From: an uncultured Pelagibacteraceae bacterium
GTDB taxonomy: Bacteria > Pseudomonadota > Alphaproteobacteria > Pelagibacterales > Pelagibacteraceae
Reading direction: 5' to 3'
Length of the DNA stretch: 54,623 nt
Assembly: GCA_902523615.1 (NCBI GenBank)
Contig: CABYZW010000006.1
Coordinates: 1-54,623, forward strand
Positions within the stretch are counted from its first letter, which is position 1. Each line of letters opens with the position of its first letter. The notes under the pieces were generated by a model. That model saw nothing but the letters and a program-made list of their open reading frames with translations. It searched no databases and was not told the DNA's origin. Shown here piece after piece: positions 26,966 to 35,972 of this stretch. The translations under genes and the position numbers were made by a program.

Positions 26966-27630
26966 AAAATCATATTAAAATAAATGTAAAGAATAAAATA
27001 TGAAAATGGTAATGCAAAAATCATTCCATCAATTCTATCAAGTAAACCACCATGACCTGGAATTATTTTTCCAGTATTTTTGACTTTTGATAATCTTTTA
27101 AAATATGAAATTATTAAATCTCCAATCTGACTTACCATTGAAATTAATATTATAATGATTATAAAACTTAGATCAGAAAGATTTAATAAACTCCAATTAT
27201 ACTGTGGAATATATCTATCGATCATTATTTCAAACAAATAAGAAAAAGATAGTGCAAATAAAAAACTACCTATCATACCTGAATAGGTTTTATTTGGACT
27301 TATTTTAATTAACTTTGGACCTTTGAATAATTTTCCAAAAATATAACCTCCTACATCTGTTGAAAGACAAATGATTATTACAAATAGAAAAGCACCTATA
27401 CCTGCTTTTTCTCTGAAATAATAAGTTGAAAACAAAGAAATTGATAAAAAAATTATTCCTAATATTTTTAATACGATATTTTTATTCATATTAATCCATT
27501 CTAATGAAGAAAATAAAAAAATTATCCAAAGAAAGAAAATAAAATAAAAGGAACCTTCAATTATAAAAAAAAGTGATAAGGGTATTAAAATCAAGGAACT
27601 AAATATTCTTTTTAACAGTTCATTTTTCAT
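26962..27630 (-). CDS. cdsA: Phosphatidate cytidylyltransferase
   Basis: Integral membrane enzyme making CDP-diacylglycerol from CTP and phosphatidate. About six membrane segments are visible. The C-terminal signature is complete: SQIGDLIISYFKRLSKVKN followed by IIPGHGGLLDRIDGMIFALP. At 222 residues it is shorter than the usual 265-285, with the N-terminal membrane part reduced, but the catalytic region is full. It abuts uppS with a one-base overlap. Confidence 0.93.
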   Translation of the reverse strand: MKNELLKRIFSSLILIPLSLFFIIEGSFYFIFFLWIIFLFSSLEWINMNKNIVLKILGIIFLSISLFSTYYFREKAGIGAFLFVIIICLSTDVGGYIFGKLFKGPKLIKISPNKTYSGMIGSFLFALSFSYLFEIMIDRYIPQYNWSLLNLSDLSFIIIIILISMVSQIGDLIISYFKRLSKVKNTGKIIPGHGGLLDRIDGMIFALPFSYFILYIYFNMIL

Positions 27631-28304
27631 TAAATATTTCCAAAATTTCTTTTAATTTGTTTATAATTTTTAATTACTCTATTATAATCTCTCTCATTAA
27701 AGTCTGGCCATAATTTTTTTTCAAAAAAAATTTCAGAATAAGCTAATTGCCATAATAAAAAGTTACTTAATCTTTTTGTATTACCAGTTCTTATCAATAA
27801 ATCTGGATCTGGTATTTCATTTGTTTGAAGATATTTTTTAAAATTTTTTTCGTTAATTTTTTTTTTACTTTTTTTCAAGTTTCTAAATGCATTAATTAAT
27901 TCAGATTTTGAACCATAATTTAAAGCTAAATTAATTTGTAATTTACTATTTTTAAATGTTTTTTTTTCAGAGTCATTTAAGAGTTTATTCAATTTTTTTG
28001 AGAAATTTTTTAGTCCTATTATTTTAAGTTTGATTTTTTTATTATTAAGATCATCTATCTTATTTAATAAAAAGTTTTCTAATAAACTAAATAGATAGTT
28101 AATTTCTTTTTTTGGTCTTCTCCAATTTTCTGTTGAGAATGCATATAATGTTAAAAACTTAATTTTATGTTTGATTGTTTCTTTAATTATTTTTTCTACA
28201 GTTGATAAACCAGCTTTATGGCCAGCATTTCTAGATTTTTTATATCTTAAACCCCAACGTCCATTACCATCCATGATAATGGCTACATGATTAAGAGGAT
28301 TCAT
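27630..28304 (-). CDS. uppS: Undecaprenyl diphosphate synthase
   Basis: Cis-prenyltransferase that makes the C55 lipid carrier for peptidoglycan and O-antigen precursors. The N-terminal VAIIMDGNGRWG contains the catalytic Asp and Arg residues; LTLYAFSTENWRRPK, NLALNYGSKSELINA and PDPDLLIRTGNTKRLSNFLLWQLAYSEI complete the family signatures. The length of 224 is near the lower end of the family. It overlaps frr by 4 bp. Confidence 0.96.
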   Translation of the reverse strand: MNPLNHVAIIMDGNGRWGLRYKKSRNAGHKAGLSTVEKIIKETIKHKIKFLTLYAFSTENWRRPKKEINYLFSLLENFLLNKIDDLNNKKIKLKIIGLKNFSKKLNKLLNDSEKKTFKNSKLQINLALNYGSKSELINAFRNLKKSKKKINEKNFKKYLQTNEIPDPDLLIRTGNTKRLSNFLLWQLAYSEIFFEKKLWPDFNERDYNRVIKNYKQIKRNFGNI

Positions 28305-28852
28305 ATTGTCATTATTTCTTTTTCTTTAAGAGCAACTTTTTCATCTACAATTTGAATATGCTTATCTGTTGTATTTTGAATCTTTTTTTCAAAAGATTTT
28401 TCCTCATCCTCACCTATCTCTTTTGATTTCAAAAGTTTTTTTAATTCTTCATTTGCATCTCGTCGTACATTTCTGATTGAGATTTTGCACTTTTCACCCA
28501 TTGATTTTATTAATTTTCTTAATTCTATCCTCCTCTCCTCGTTAAGCTCTGGAACTGGTAGCCTAATAAGTTGCCCATCTATTTGAGGATTTAATCCTAA
28601 TTCTGATTTTTTAATTGCGGAGTCAATTAAAGCTACATTATTTTGATCCCATACTTGAATATTTATTATTCTTGCTTCGGGTGTTGTAATACTACCAATC
28701 TGGTTAATGGGCATTTGCTGACCATAAACATCAACTCTAACCAAATCTAACATGGAAGCATTTGCTCTTCCTGTTCTTAGTGAGGATAGCTCTTTTGAGA
28801 AAACATCAATAGCTTTATCCATTTTAAGCCCATAAGACTTTTCATCAAACAT
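28301..28852 (-). CDS. frr: Ribosome recycling factor
   Basis: Splits post-termination ribosomes together with EF-G. SLRTGRANASMLDLVRVDVYGQQMPINQIGSI and the LPVPELNEERRIELRKLIKSMGEKCKISIRNVRRDAN segment are diagnostic. The 183-residue length and two-domain pattern are normal. It starts only 6 bp after tsf; in most alphaproteobacteria pyrH sits between these genes. Confidence 0.97.
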   Translation of the reverse strand: MFDEKSYGLKMDKAIDVFSKELSSLRTGRANASMLDLVRVDVYGQQMPINQIGSITTPEARIINIQVWDQNNVALIDSAIKKSELGLNPQIDGQLIRLPVPELNEERRIELRKLIKSMGEKCKISIRNVRRDANEELKKLLKSKEIGEDEEKSFEKKIQNTTDKHIQIVDEKVALKEKEIMTI

Positions 28853-28858
28853 TAAAAT

Positions 28859-29710
28859 TCATTCACCTATTTTAATCCTGCTAAATTCCTTAATCTTAAG
28901 GTCACTTATAGCAAGTTCTTTTAAAACGTCTTTTACTCTCTTTTTTGGCTCCATTACCCATGCTTGAGTTAGAAGAGCATTTTCTTCTTTAAATTTATTC
29001 ATCTTACCTAAACTAATTTTTTTTGCAATTTCTTCTGGTTTTCCAGAATTTTTCAATTCTTCATTAACCAATTGTTGTTCCTTATCAATTACTGATTTAT
29101 CAATTAAACTAGACTCTAATGCTAATGGATTTGAAGCAGCTATATGCATTGATAACTGTTTTCCAAAAGTTTCTACTGTTTCAGAATTGTCTTTTGTTTC
29201 TAATGATACCACAACAGCTAACTTTGCTAAGTTATCTTTTACAACTGTATGTAAATATTTATAATTTTTAGAAGTTGAATTAGTGATTGTTTTTGTTTGT
29301 CCAATTGTTATTTTTTCTCCAATTTTAGCTATTAAGGCTACTAAATTATCTTTAACTAGTTTGCCATTTTTCATTTTAGTTTCATTAAGATCATTAATAT
29401 TAGAATTTGTTTTGTTATTTAGGTCACTCAATTCTTTAACAAAAGAGATGAAATCATCATTTTTGGCTACAAAGTCTGTTTCACAATTTACTTCAATTAT
29501 TGAAGTTTTTTTTTCGTCACCACTTACTGCTACAACGCCTTCTTTTGCATCTCTAGACATTTTTTTTGACGCTTTAGAAATTCCCTTAACTCTCAAAATT
29601 TCAACAGCTTTATCTAGATCTCCATTAGATTCTTTTATAGCTAAATTACAATCTTTAAAACCTGCTCCAGTTGCAACTCTGAGCTTTTTTACTTTTTCTA
29701 TATCACTCAT
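28859..29710 (-). CDS. tsf: Elongation factor Ts
   Basis: Guanine-nucleotide exchange factor for EF-Tu. The N-terminal UBA-like domain (about residues 1-45) includes [18 protein letters not shown] and the core contains the nucleotide-exchange [10 protein letters not shown] motif (near residue 80). [10 protein letters not shown] lies in the second half. The length of 283 is typical. It is separated from rpsB by 6 bp, the universal rpsB-tsf arrangement. Confidence 0.97.
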   Translation of the reverse strand: MSDIEKVKKLRVATGAGFKDCNLAIKESNGDLDKAVEILRVKGISKASKKMSRDAKEGVVAVSGDEKKTSIIEVNCETDFVAKNDDFISFVKELSDLNNKTNSNINDLNETKMKNGKLVKDNLVALIAKIGEKITIGQTKTITNSTSKNYKYLHTVVKDNLAKLAVVVSLETKDNSETVETFGKQLSMHIAASNPLALESSLIDKSVIDKEQQLVNEELKNSGKPEEIAKKISLGKMNKFKEENALLTQAWVMEPKKRVKDVLKELAISDLKIKEFSRIKIGE

Positions 29711-29716
29711 ATTAAT

Positions 29717-30532
29717 TTAATTTAACTTATCTTTTTTTTTGGAAAATTTTTTTTCTAAGTTTTCTCTGTCTTTTTCGACTAAAGTTTTATCTTTTGTTTT
29801 GCTATCTTCTTTTTTTTCTAAAGCTTTTTTTGTCTCAATTATGGGTGCGTTTTTTTTTGCTTCAATAATAGTTTGTTTAATTAAATTACAATAAAGATCA
29901 ATAGACCTTCTAGCATCATCATTTCCAGGTATTGGAAAGTCGATGCCATCAGGATTTGAATTACTATCTAAAATCGCTATTATAGGTATACCCAGTTTAA
30001 CAGACTCTTGTATAGCTAAAGACTCGTAATTAGTATCAATTATAAATACTAAGTCTGGAATTTTTTTCATTTCAGAAATTCCTCCTAGAGATCTTTGGAG
30101 TTTGTCTTTCTTCACACTCATTTTTAAAAGTTCTTTTTTAGTGAAACCTCTATTTTCAGATACTAGATCTATTTCAAGTTTTTTAAGTTTTTTTATAGAA
30201 TTTGAAATTGTACCCCAATTAGTTAGCATTCCTCCAAGCCACCTATAGTTAACAAAATATTGATCAGTTTCTTTGGCTACATCTGCTATAGCTTCGGATG
30301 CTTGTTTTTTAGTAGATACAAATAAAACTTTACCATTATTTGAAACTGTTGAATAAATCTTTTCTAATGCAATCTTAGTAAGTTCTAGTGTTTGAGTTAA
30401 ATCAATAATGTGAATAGAGTCTCTTTTTCCAAAAATATACTTTTTCATTTTCGGATTCCATCTAAGTGTTTTATGTCCTAAGTGGACTCCAGCTTCTAAT
30501 AATTGTTGTATTGTTAAGTTTGGTATTCTCAT
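29717..30532 (-). CDS. rpsB: 30S ribosomal protein S2
   Basis: Small-subunit ribosomal protein. Signatures are [68 protein letters not shown] and [25 protein letters not shown]. About 45 C-terminal residues form a charged Lys/Glu-rich extension beyond the E. coli-length protein, making 271 in all. The gene is preceded by a 131 bp gap containing a structured leader likely used for autoregulation. Confidence 0.97.
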   Translation of the reverse strand: MRIPNLTIQQLLEAGVHLGHKTLRWNPKMKKYIFGKRDSIHIIDLTQTLELTKIALEKIYSTVSNNGKVLFVSTKKQASEAIADVAKETDQYFVNYRWLGGMLTNWGTISNSIKKLKKLEIDLVSENRGFTKKELLKMSVKKDKLQRSLGGISEMKKIPDLVFIIDTNYESLAIQESVKLGIPIIAILDSNSNPDGIDFPIPGNDDARRSIDLYCNLIKQTIIEAKKNAPIIETKKALEKKEDSKTKDKTLVEKDRENLEKKFSKKKDKLN

Positions 30533-30605
30533 ATTTATTCCCGGTTAAGCCACCACAGTAATTTCCAAAAAAGGACCGGAGGTATAAAACCAACAACTGT
30601 GTGCG
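30533..30605 (-). promoter_or_regulatory. rpsB (S2) leader RNA with candidate pseudoknot
   Basis: On the minus strand the stretch before rpsB is GC-richer than its surroundings and self-complementary. CACAGU (30601-30596) pairs with ACUGUG (30559-30554), closing a loop that holds UCCGGU (30580-30575). That loop segment pairs with ACCGGG (30545-30540), six pairs including one wobble, to form a pseudoknot. The ACCGGG arm lies 7 nt from the AUG, where a ribosome-binding site would be, so pairing would block initiation. A cis-regulatory RNA preceding the S2 gene has been described in Pelagibacter by comparative genomics; this is probably a member. Autoregulation by S2 is inferred. The rest of the gap (30606-30663) is AT-rich and should contain the promoter, but I see no convincing -35/-10 pair. 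Confidence 0.72.
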
Positions 30606-30663
30606 TGTTAATTTAATTAAAAAGGGTTTTTTACAAAGATTTTATTTAATAAACAAGCTTAAA

Positions 30664-33600
30664 TTAGCTTATAATTGCAGATATTTCCTTATTTCTTAAT
30701 AGATTTAATGTCTTTCTATCTAAATTTCTTCTATTTTTAAGCTCAAAATTAAAATTATTTTTTTTGTCACTTAACTTTATTTTAATTAAGGTTTTACCAT
30801 ATTTAGGTATAAATTTTGATATTTCATCTAACTGTTTTATAGAATTTAATTTAAAAGTTACTTCTTCTATCGGTGTATTTAATAAATCTTTTAAAGAAAC
30901 TATTTTTTGAACATTAATTCTTTTAAATCTATTTTCTTCATTAGATAATGATTTTATAAGTGTCAAAATTAAAGAAGTACCCTCTTTTAAAATTTCCCTA
31001 TTCAACTCCAGAATGTCTGAAAAAATAAATAATTCAAAAACACTTGATAGATCTGTTAATTTTAAAACTCCATATGGAGTTCCCTTTGAAGTTTTTCTTT
31101 CTTGAATTTTAAGTAAAGTAGCAGCAATGTTTTCTTCTTTAAATTCATTTTTATCGATAAAATTTTGATAATTCAAAATATTATAATCGCTATAAATATC
31201 TTTATATTGATTAAGTGGATGATCAGATATGAAAAAACCAACTGCCTCAAATTCTTTGGAAAGTCTTTCCTCAAATTTCCAATCTTCTACATTTAAAATA
31301 ATTTCATTTTCTTGATTTTCATTTTCTCCAAATAAGTCGATTTGATTTGCAGATTTATTTTCAAACATATTTTTAGATTTTTTAATTAGATTTGGTATTG
31401 ACAAAAATAATGAATTTCTGTTTGAATTTAAATTATCAAACGCACCAGCTTTTACTAATCCCTCTAATTGAAGTTTATTTATATCTTTGGGACTTACACG
31501 ATTTAAAAAATCATTTATATTTTTAAATTTACCATTTTTTTCTCTTTCTGTAATAATATTAAATATAGCATCATAACCGACAGCTTTAATAGAACCTAAT
31601 GCGTAGTAAAATTTTTTATCATCTGTCCTAAAATCTGCAAAACATTCATTGATGTCAGGTCTTAGAACTTTAATGTCTAATCTTTTGAGTTCTTCATAAA
31701 ACTCGCTGAGTTTGTTTTGATTAGATATATCCATTGACATAGACGCCGCAAAGAATTCTTTTGGATAATATGTTTTTAAAAAAGCAGTTTGATATGAAAT
31801 AATTGCATATGCTGCGGCGTGACTTTTATTAAATCCATATTCTGCAAAAGGCTCAATTTTTAGAAAAATTCCAGCGGCAATATCTTTGCTAATTCCATTT
31901 TTTAGAGCTCCAGATATAAAATTTTGTTTTTGTTTTTCAAGTTCAGCTCTTTTTTTCTTACCCATGGCTCGTCTTAAAATATCAGCTTGCCCAGCTGTAA
32001 ATCCTGATAATTTTTGAGCTATTTGCATCACTTGTTCTTGGTAAATAATTACCCCATATGTTGGTTTTAAAATATCTTCTAGAAGTGGGTGTAAATAGTC
32101 TGGAGTTTGTTTCCCATGTTTACAGTCATTATAAATAGCGATATTGCTCATTGGACCGGGTCTATACAATGCAACTAAGGCTATAATATCCTCTATATGA
32201 TTTGGTTTCATTTGCATCAGAGCCTCTCTCATACCAGCACTTTCAATTTGAAACAAACCCACTGTTTTACCTGACGATAATAAATCAAATACATTTTTAT
32301 CCTCAAAACTGATATCTTCTACATTAAAATCCTTAACCTTTTTTTTTATAAGCTTTTGGGTATTGTTTATTACCGTTAATGTTTTAAGTCCTAAAAAATC
32401 AAATTTAATCAATCCAGCATTTTCAGCTGAATACATATCAAATTGAGTTGAAGGCAATAATAAGTTAGCATTTGTATCTTTATATAATGGAACAATTTCT
32501 GTTAAGTTTTTATCTGCAATAACAACACCAGCTGCATGAGTTGCTACATTTCGATTTAATCCCTCTAATTTTAATGAAAGATCAGTTAATTTTTTTACTC
32601 TATTGTCCTCTTTAATTAATTTTTGAAGTCTTGGTTCTCCAGCAATACATTCATTTAGATTTTGCGGTCTTGAGGGATCGAAAGGTATCATTTTTGATAT
32701 GCTATCTACAAAACCATATGCTAATCCTAAAACTCTTCCAACATCTCTAATGACCATCCTAGCTTTTAATTTGCCAAAAGTAATAATGTGAGCGACACTA
32801 TTTTCATATTTTTTCATCAAATATTCAAAAACAAGATCTCTTTTTTCTTCACAAAAATCGATATCGAAATCAGGCATTGAAATTCGATCAGGATTTAAAA
32901 ACCTTTCAAAAATTAAGTTAAATTTTATAGGATCCACATCTGTTATTGATAGGCACCATGCAACCAATGATCCAGCACCTGAACCTCTTCCTGGTCCAAC
33001 AGGTATATCATTTTGTTTAGCCCACTTAATATAATCAGATACAATTAAAAAATAACTAGCATACTTCATTTGAATGATAATATCTAATTCATGTTCTAAT
33101 CTATCCTTATATTTTAAATAAGTTTTATTAGCAGACTGATCATTGTTCTTAATTTTAAATATATTTTCAAATTTATTTTTTAAACCATTTAAAGAGTCTT
33201 CTTTTAAAGTTTCATCAGCATTACCACTTTTTTTTGAACTTATATTTGGTAAGACAGGTCTAGAAGATAATGGTCTATAAGAACATCGAAAAGGAAAATT
33301 ATAGTTATTCTCTAAAGCTTCTGGTAAATCAGAAAAAAGTTCGTACATCTCATTATCATTTTTAAAATAATGATGATCGCTAAGTCGTACTCTTTTTTTT
33401 TCGTTAACATATGTTTTGTTCTTAATACAAATTAAAGCATCATGGGCTTCGTGCATCTCTTTTTTCAAATAATAAACCTCATTAGTTGCAATTATTGGGA
33501 TTTTTAGTTCAAATGATTTTATTAAATTAAATTTTTCAAAACTTTTTTCATTAGGATCGTTATGTCTTTGGATCTCAATATAGAAACGATCACCAAACTC

Positions 33601-34080
33601 AGATTTTAACTTTGAATATAACTCAAATATATCATTAGATTTACCTTTATCAAAAAGCTGGCCAAATAGCCCAAAAATAGATCCAGAAAATAAAGAAACT
33701 CCATTAGATTTATTTAGTAGTTCTTCAAAATCTAGATGTGGCTCAGAGAGTTCATCATTTGTAAGGTATGACAAAGATGATAACTCAATTATTCTTTTGT
33801 AACCATCTTCGTTTAAAGCATACAAAGGAAGTAATCCTGTAGTATCTCCATATTTAAAATTTATTTGTGTTCCAATGATTGGTTGTGTGCCTATTTTTGA
33901 CATTTTTTCTGCAAATTCTAATGCACCGCACAAGTTAGAGGTATCGCTCAAACCTATAGCTTTAATCTTTTGCTCCTTTGAATAATCTTTTAGATCATCT
34001 AATTTAATTGCACCTTCACAAATAGAATATTGTGAATGAATTTTTAAATGAAAAAAATTTTTAGTTATAGATTTAAGCAT
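30664..34080 (-). CDS. dnaE: DNA polymerase III alpha subunit
   Basis: Replicative polymerase of the C family. The N-terminal PHP domain (about residues 10-280) begins LKIHSQYSICEGAIKLDDL. The polymerase core has GRGSGAGSLVAWCL, the catalytic aspartates in MPDFDIDFC, RPGPM and the fingers segment EQVMQIAQKLSGFTAGQADILRRAMGKK. A near-ideal beta-clamp-binding pentapeptide, QIDLF, lies at 913-917, followed by an OB domain (TLLKIQERKTSKGTPYGVLKLTD). The length of 1138 is near normal, with a modest C-terminal tail. It overlaps lolD by 8 bp (ATGCTTAA). Co-location with lolCD and proS is typical of alphaproteobacteria. Confidence 0.97.
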   Translation of the reverse strand: MLKSITKNFFHLKIHSQYSICEGAIKLDDLKDYSKEQKIKAIGLSDTSNLCGALEFAEKMSKIGTQPIIGTQINFKYGDTTGLLPLYALNEDGYKRIIELSSLSYLTNDELSEPHLDFEELLNKSNGVSLFSGSIFGLFGQLFDKGKSNDIFELYSKLKSEFGDRFYIEIQRHNDPNEKSFEKFNLIKSFELKIPIIATNEVYYLKKEMHEAHDALICIKNKTYVNEKKRVRLSDHHYFKNDNEMYELFSDLPEALENNYNFPFRCSYRPLSSRPVLPNISSKKSGNADETLKEDSLNGLKNKFENIFKIKNNDQSANKTYLKYKDRLEHELDIIIQMKYASYFLIVSDYIKWAKQNDIPVGPGRGSGAGSLVAWCLSITDVDPIKFNLIFERFLNPDRISMPDFDIDFCEEKRDLVFEYLMKKYENSVAHIITFGKLKARMVIRDVGRVLGLAYGFVDSISKMIPFDPSRPQNLNECIAGEPRLQKLIKEDNRVKKLTDLSLKLEGLNRNVATHAAGVVIADKNLTEIVPLYKDTNANLLLPSTQFDMYSAENAGLIKFDFLGLKTLTVINNTQKLIKKKVKDFNVEDISFEDKNVFDLLSSGKTVGLFQIESAGMREALMQMKPNHIEDIIALVALYRPGPMSNIAIYNDCKHGKQTPDYLHPLLEDILKPTYGVIIYQEQVMQIAQKLSGFTAGQADILRRAMGKKKRAELEKQKQNFISGALKNGISKDIAAGIFLKIEPFAEYGFNKSHAAAYAIISYQTAFLKTYYPKEFFAASMSMDISNQNKLSEFYEELKRLDIKVLRPDINECFADFRTDDKKFYYALGSIKAVGYDAIFNIITEREKNGKFKNINDFLNRVSPKDINKLQLEGLVKAGAFDNLNSNRNSLFLSIPNLIKKSKNMFENKSANQIDLFGENENQENEIILNVEDWKFEERLSKEFEAVGFFISDHPLNQYKDIYSDYNILNYQNFIDKNEFKEENIAATLLKIQERKTSKGTPYGVLKLTDLSSVFELFIFSDILELNREILKEGTSLILTLIKSLSNEENRFKRINVQKIVSLKDLLNTPIEEVTFKLNSIKQLDEISKFIPKYGKTLIKIKLSDKKNNFNFELKNRRNLDRKTLNLLRNKEISAIIS

Positions 34081-34750
34081 TAATAACTTTTATATTACCA
34101 TTAATCATTTCCAATATACAATCTGACTTGTTTGCAAAAAATCTATTATGGGTTGCAAAAATAATTATTCGATTCGAATTTATTTGTTTTCTAAGTATAT
34201 CAAAAATTTCCTTTGCGGTCTTTATATCAAGACTACCAGTTGGCTCATCCGCTAATATAATTTGTGGATTATTTATTAAAGCTCTAGCTATAGATATTCG
34301 TTGTTTTTCTCCTCCAGAAAGTTCAGATGGATAATGCTCAGCTCTTTTTGAAAGACCCATTTTTTTTAATAATATTTGTGCTTTAGATATTGATAATTCT
34401 CTGTGGTTATCTGCTGCAAGACTAGCTAAATAAATATTTTCTAAAGCAGTGAAATCAGAAAGTAAGTTTTCTTGTTGATAGATTATACCAATCTTATTAG
34501 CTCTTAAAATATCATTTTTTTTTGAATCACCGTAATTAATTTGTTCATTACCAATCTTAATTATACCAGATGTTGGTTTATCAATTAATGATAATAAGTT
34601 CAAAAGGGTAGATTTACCTGATCCTGAAGGACCCATCAAAGAGTAGATCTTTCCAGTCTTAAAACTAAAATTAATCTTTTTTAAAACTTTTACCTTTCTT
34701 AGATTTTCAAAAGTTTTGGTTAAATTTGAAATTTCTATTAAATTACTCAT
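34073..34750 (-). CDS. lolD: Lipoprotein-releasing ABC transporter ATPase
   Basis: Cytoplasmic ATPase of the LolCDE-type machine that extracts lipoproteins from the inner membrane for LolA. Walker A is GPSGSGKST (about residues 40-48), the signature is LSGGEKQR, and Walker B is IILADEPTGSLD; a D-loop and H-loop (ATHN) follow. The length of 225 is typical. It is distinguished from other MacB-type ATPases mainly by the adjacent LolC-type permease, which it overlaps by 8 bp (ATGAGTAA). Confidence 0.92.
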   Translation of the reverse strand: MSNLIEISNLTKTFENLRKVKVLKKINFSFKTGKIYSLMGPSGSGKSTLLNLLSLIDKPTSGIIKIGNEQINYGDSKKNDILRANKIGIIYQQENLLSDFTALENIYLASLAADNHRELSISKAQILLKKMGLSKRAEHYPSELSGGEKQRISIARALINNPQIILADEPTGSLDIKTAKEIFDILRKQINSNRIIIFATHNRFFANKSDCILEMINGNIKVINA

Positions 34751-35972
34751 ATTTTAAAGCTTTGATCGGATCAAGTTTTGCTGCCCTTAAAGCAGGAAAA
34801 ATAGAGACAATGATTGTTATAAAAATAGAACATAATGAAATGATAAATATAGAAAATAAATTTAACTCTGATGGCATAGTACTTAAAAAATAAATTTCCT
34901 CTGGGAATAAACTTATGTTGAAAATAGAACTTAAAAATTGTCTTAAGTTCTCCACATACATCGAGAATGTTACTCCAAGAATAATTCCAAAAATTGTAGC
35001 TGATGTTCCTATAATTGTGCCAATTAAAAAAAATATTTTTACAATAGATTTATTTAAAACACCTATAGATTTTAAAATTGCAATATCCCTTGTTTTATTT
35101 TTTACCAATATAGTGAGCCCTGAAATGATATTAAAAGCAGCTACAATAATTATTAATGATAAAATTATAAACATAACATTACGCTCTACTTTTAAAGCTG
35201 AAAATAGTGAACTATTCATGTCAGACCAAGAATATACAAAATCATTTGGAAAAATATTTTGAACAACTGTTTTTTGATTTTGTATATTTTGAGGATTTTT
35301 TAGGTAAATTTCCAATTTTCTATCTACTTCATTTAAATCTAAAAATTCTTCTAATGTTTCTAAATTAATAAATGCAATATTATTGTCAAATTCAACCATT
35401 CCACTTTCAAAAATAGATGACACTAAAAAAGTTTTTTGTTTCGGAAGATTGCCTATAATTGTTTTGACGCCAGCTGAAGACATTAAAGTAACAGTATCTC
35501 CTACGTTTAAGTCCAAAGTGAAACTTAATTCTTTACCTATTGAGATTTGGTTTTTAGATAAAATCTTGTTATTACCTATATAATTTTTATTACTAAAAAT
35601 TTCTAATTTTGAAAAATCATCTCTATTATACCCTCTTAATAAAATACCTTTAGAAATACTACCTTTAATAATTATAGACTCTCCAGAATTACTTAAAATA
35701 ATATCTTTGGATATACTAATAAGTTTTTGGTCAATATTGTCTTTAATTATTTTATTTTCATAAGGGTCAACTGTTATATGTGCGTTGAATCCAACAATTT
35801 TGTTAATAAGTTCTGATCGGAAACCATTCATCACTGACATCACTATTATTAAGACAGCTACCCCAAGACCAATACCTATAAAAGAAAAGATTGAAATTAC
35901 ATTTAAAAAACCATCTTTTTTTCTAGCTCTTAAAAATCTTAATGTAATTTCTTTTTCTAATGGGGAGATCAA
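34743..35972 (-). CDS. lolC: Lipoprotein-releasing system permease, LolC/LolE type
   Basis: Membrane permease partner of LolD. The N-terminal RFLRARKKDGFLNVISIFSFIGIGLGVAVLIIVMSVMNGF is the LolC/E signature and first membrane segment. A large periplasmic domain (about residues 50-265) and three C-terminal membrane segments (about 268-292, 314-345, 372-398) follow. The start codon is TTG at 35970-35972, overlapping the proS stop as TTGA; no ATG exists near the conserved N-terminus. Only one permease gene is present, so the transporter is probably a homodimer, as in other alphaproteobacteria. Confidence 0.92.
   Translation of the reverse strand: MISPLEKEITLRFLRARKKDGFLNVISIFSFIGIGLGVAVLIIVMSVMNGFRSELINKIVGFNAHITVDPYENKIIKDNIDQKLISISKDIILSNSGESIIIKGSISKGILLRGYNRDDFSKLEIFSNKNYIGNNKILSKNQISIGKELSFTLDLNVGDTVTLMSSAGVKTIIGNLPKQKTFLVSSIFESGMVEFDNNIAFINLETLEEFLDLNEVDRKLEIYLKNPQNIQNQKTVVQNIFPNDFVYSWSDMNSSLFSALKVERNVMFIILSLIIIVAAFNIISGLTILVKNKTRDIAILKSIGVLNKSIVKIFFLIGTIIGTSATIFGIILGVTFSMYVENLRQFLSSIFNISLFPEEIYFLSTMPSELNLFSIFIISLCSIFITIIVSIFPALRAAKLDPIKALKYE

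Noticed and set aside
29283..29720. Open frame of 145 codons antisense to tsf
   Set aside because: The tsf frame carries all EF-Ts motifs; the opposite frame is a Ser/Leu/Phe-rich shadow of Lys/Asn/Glu codons.
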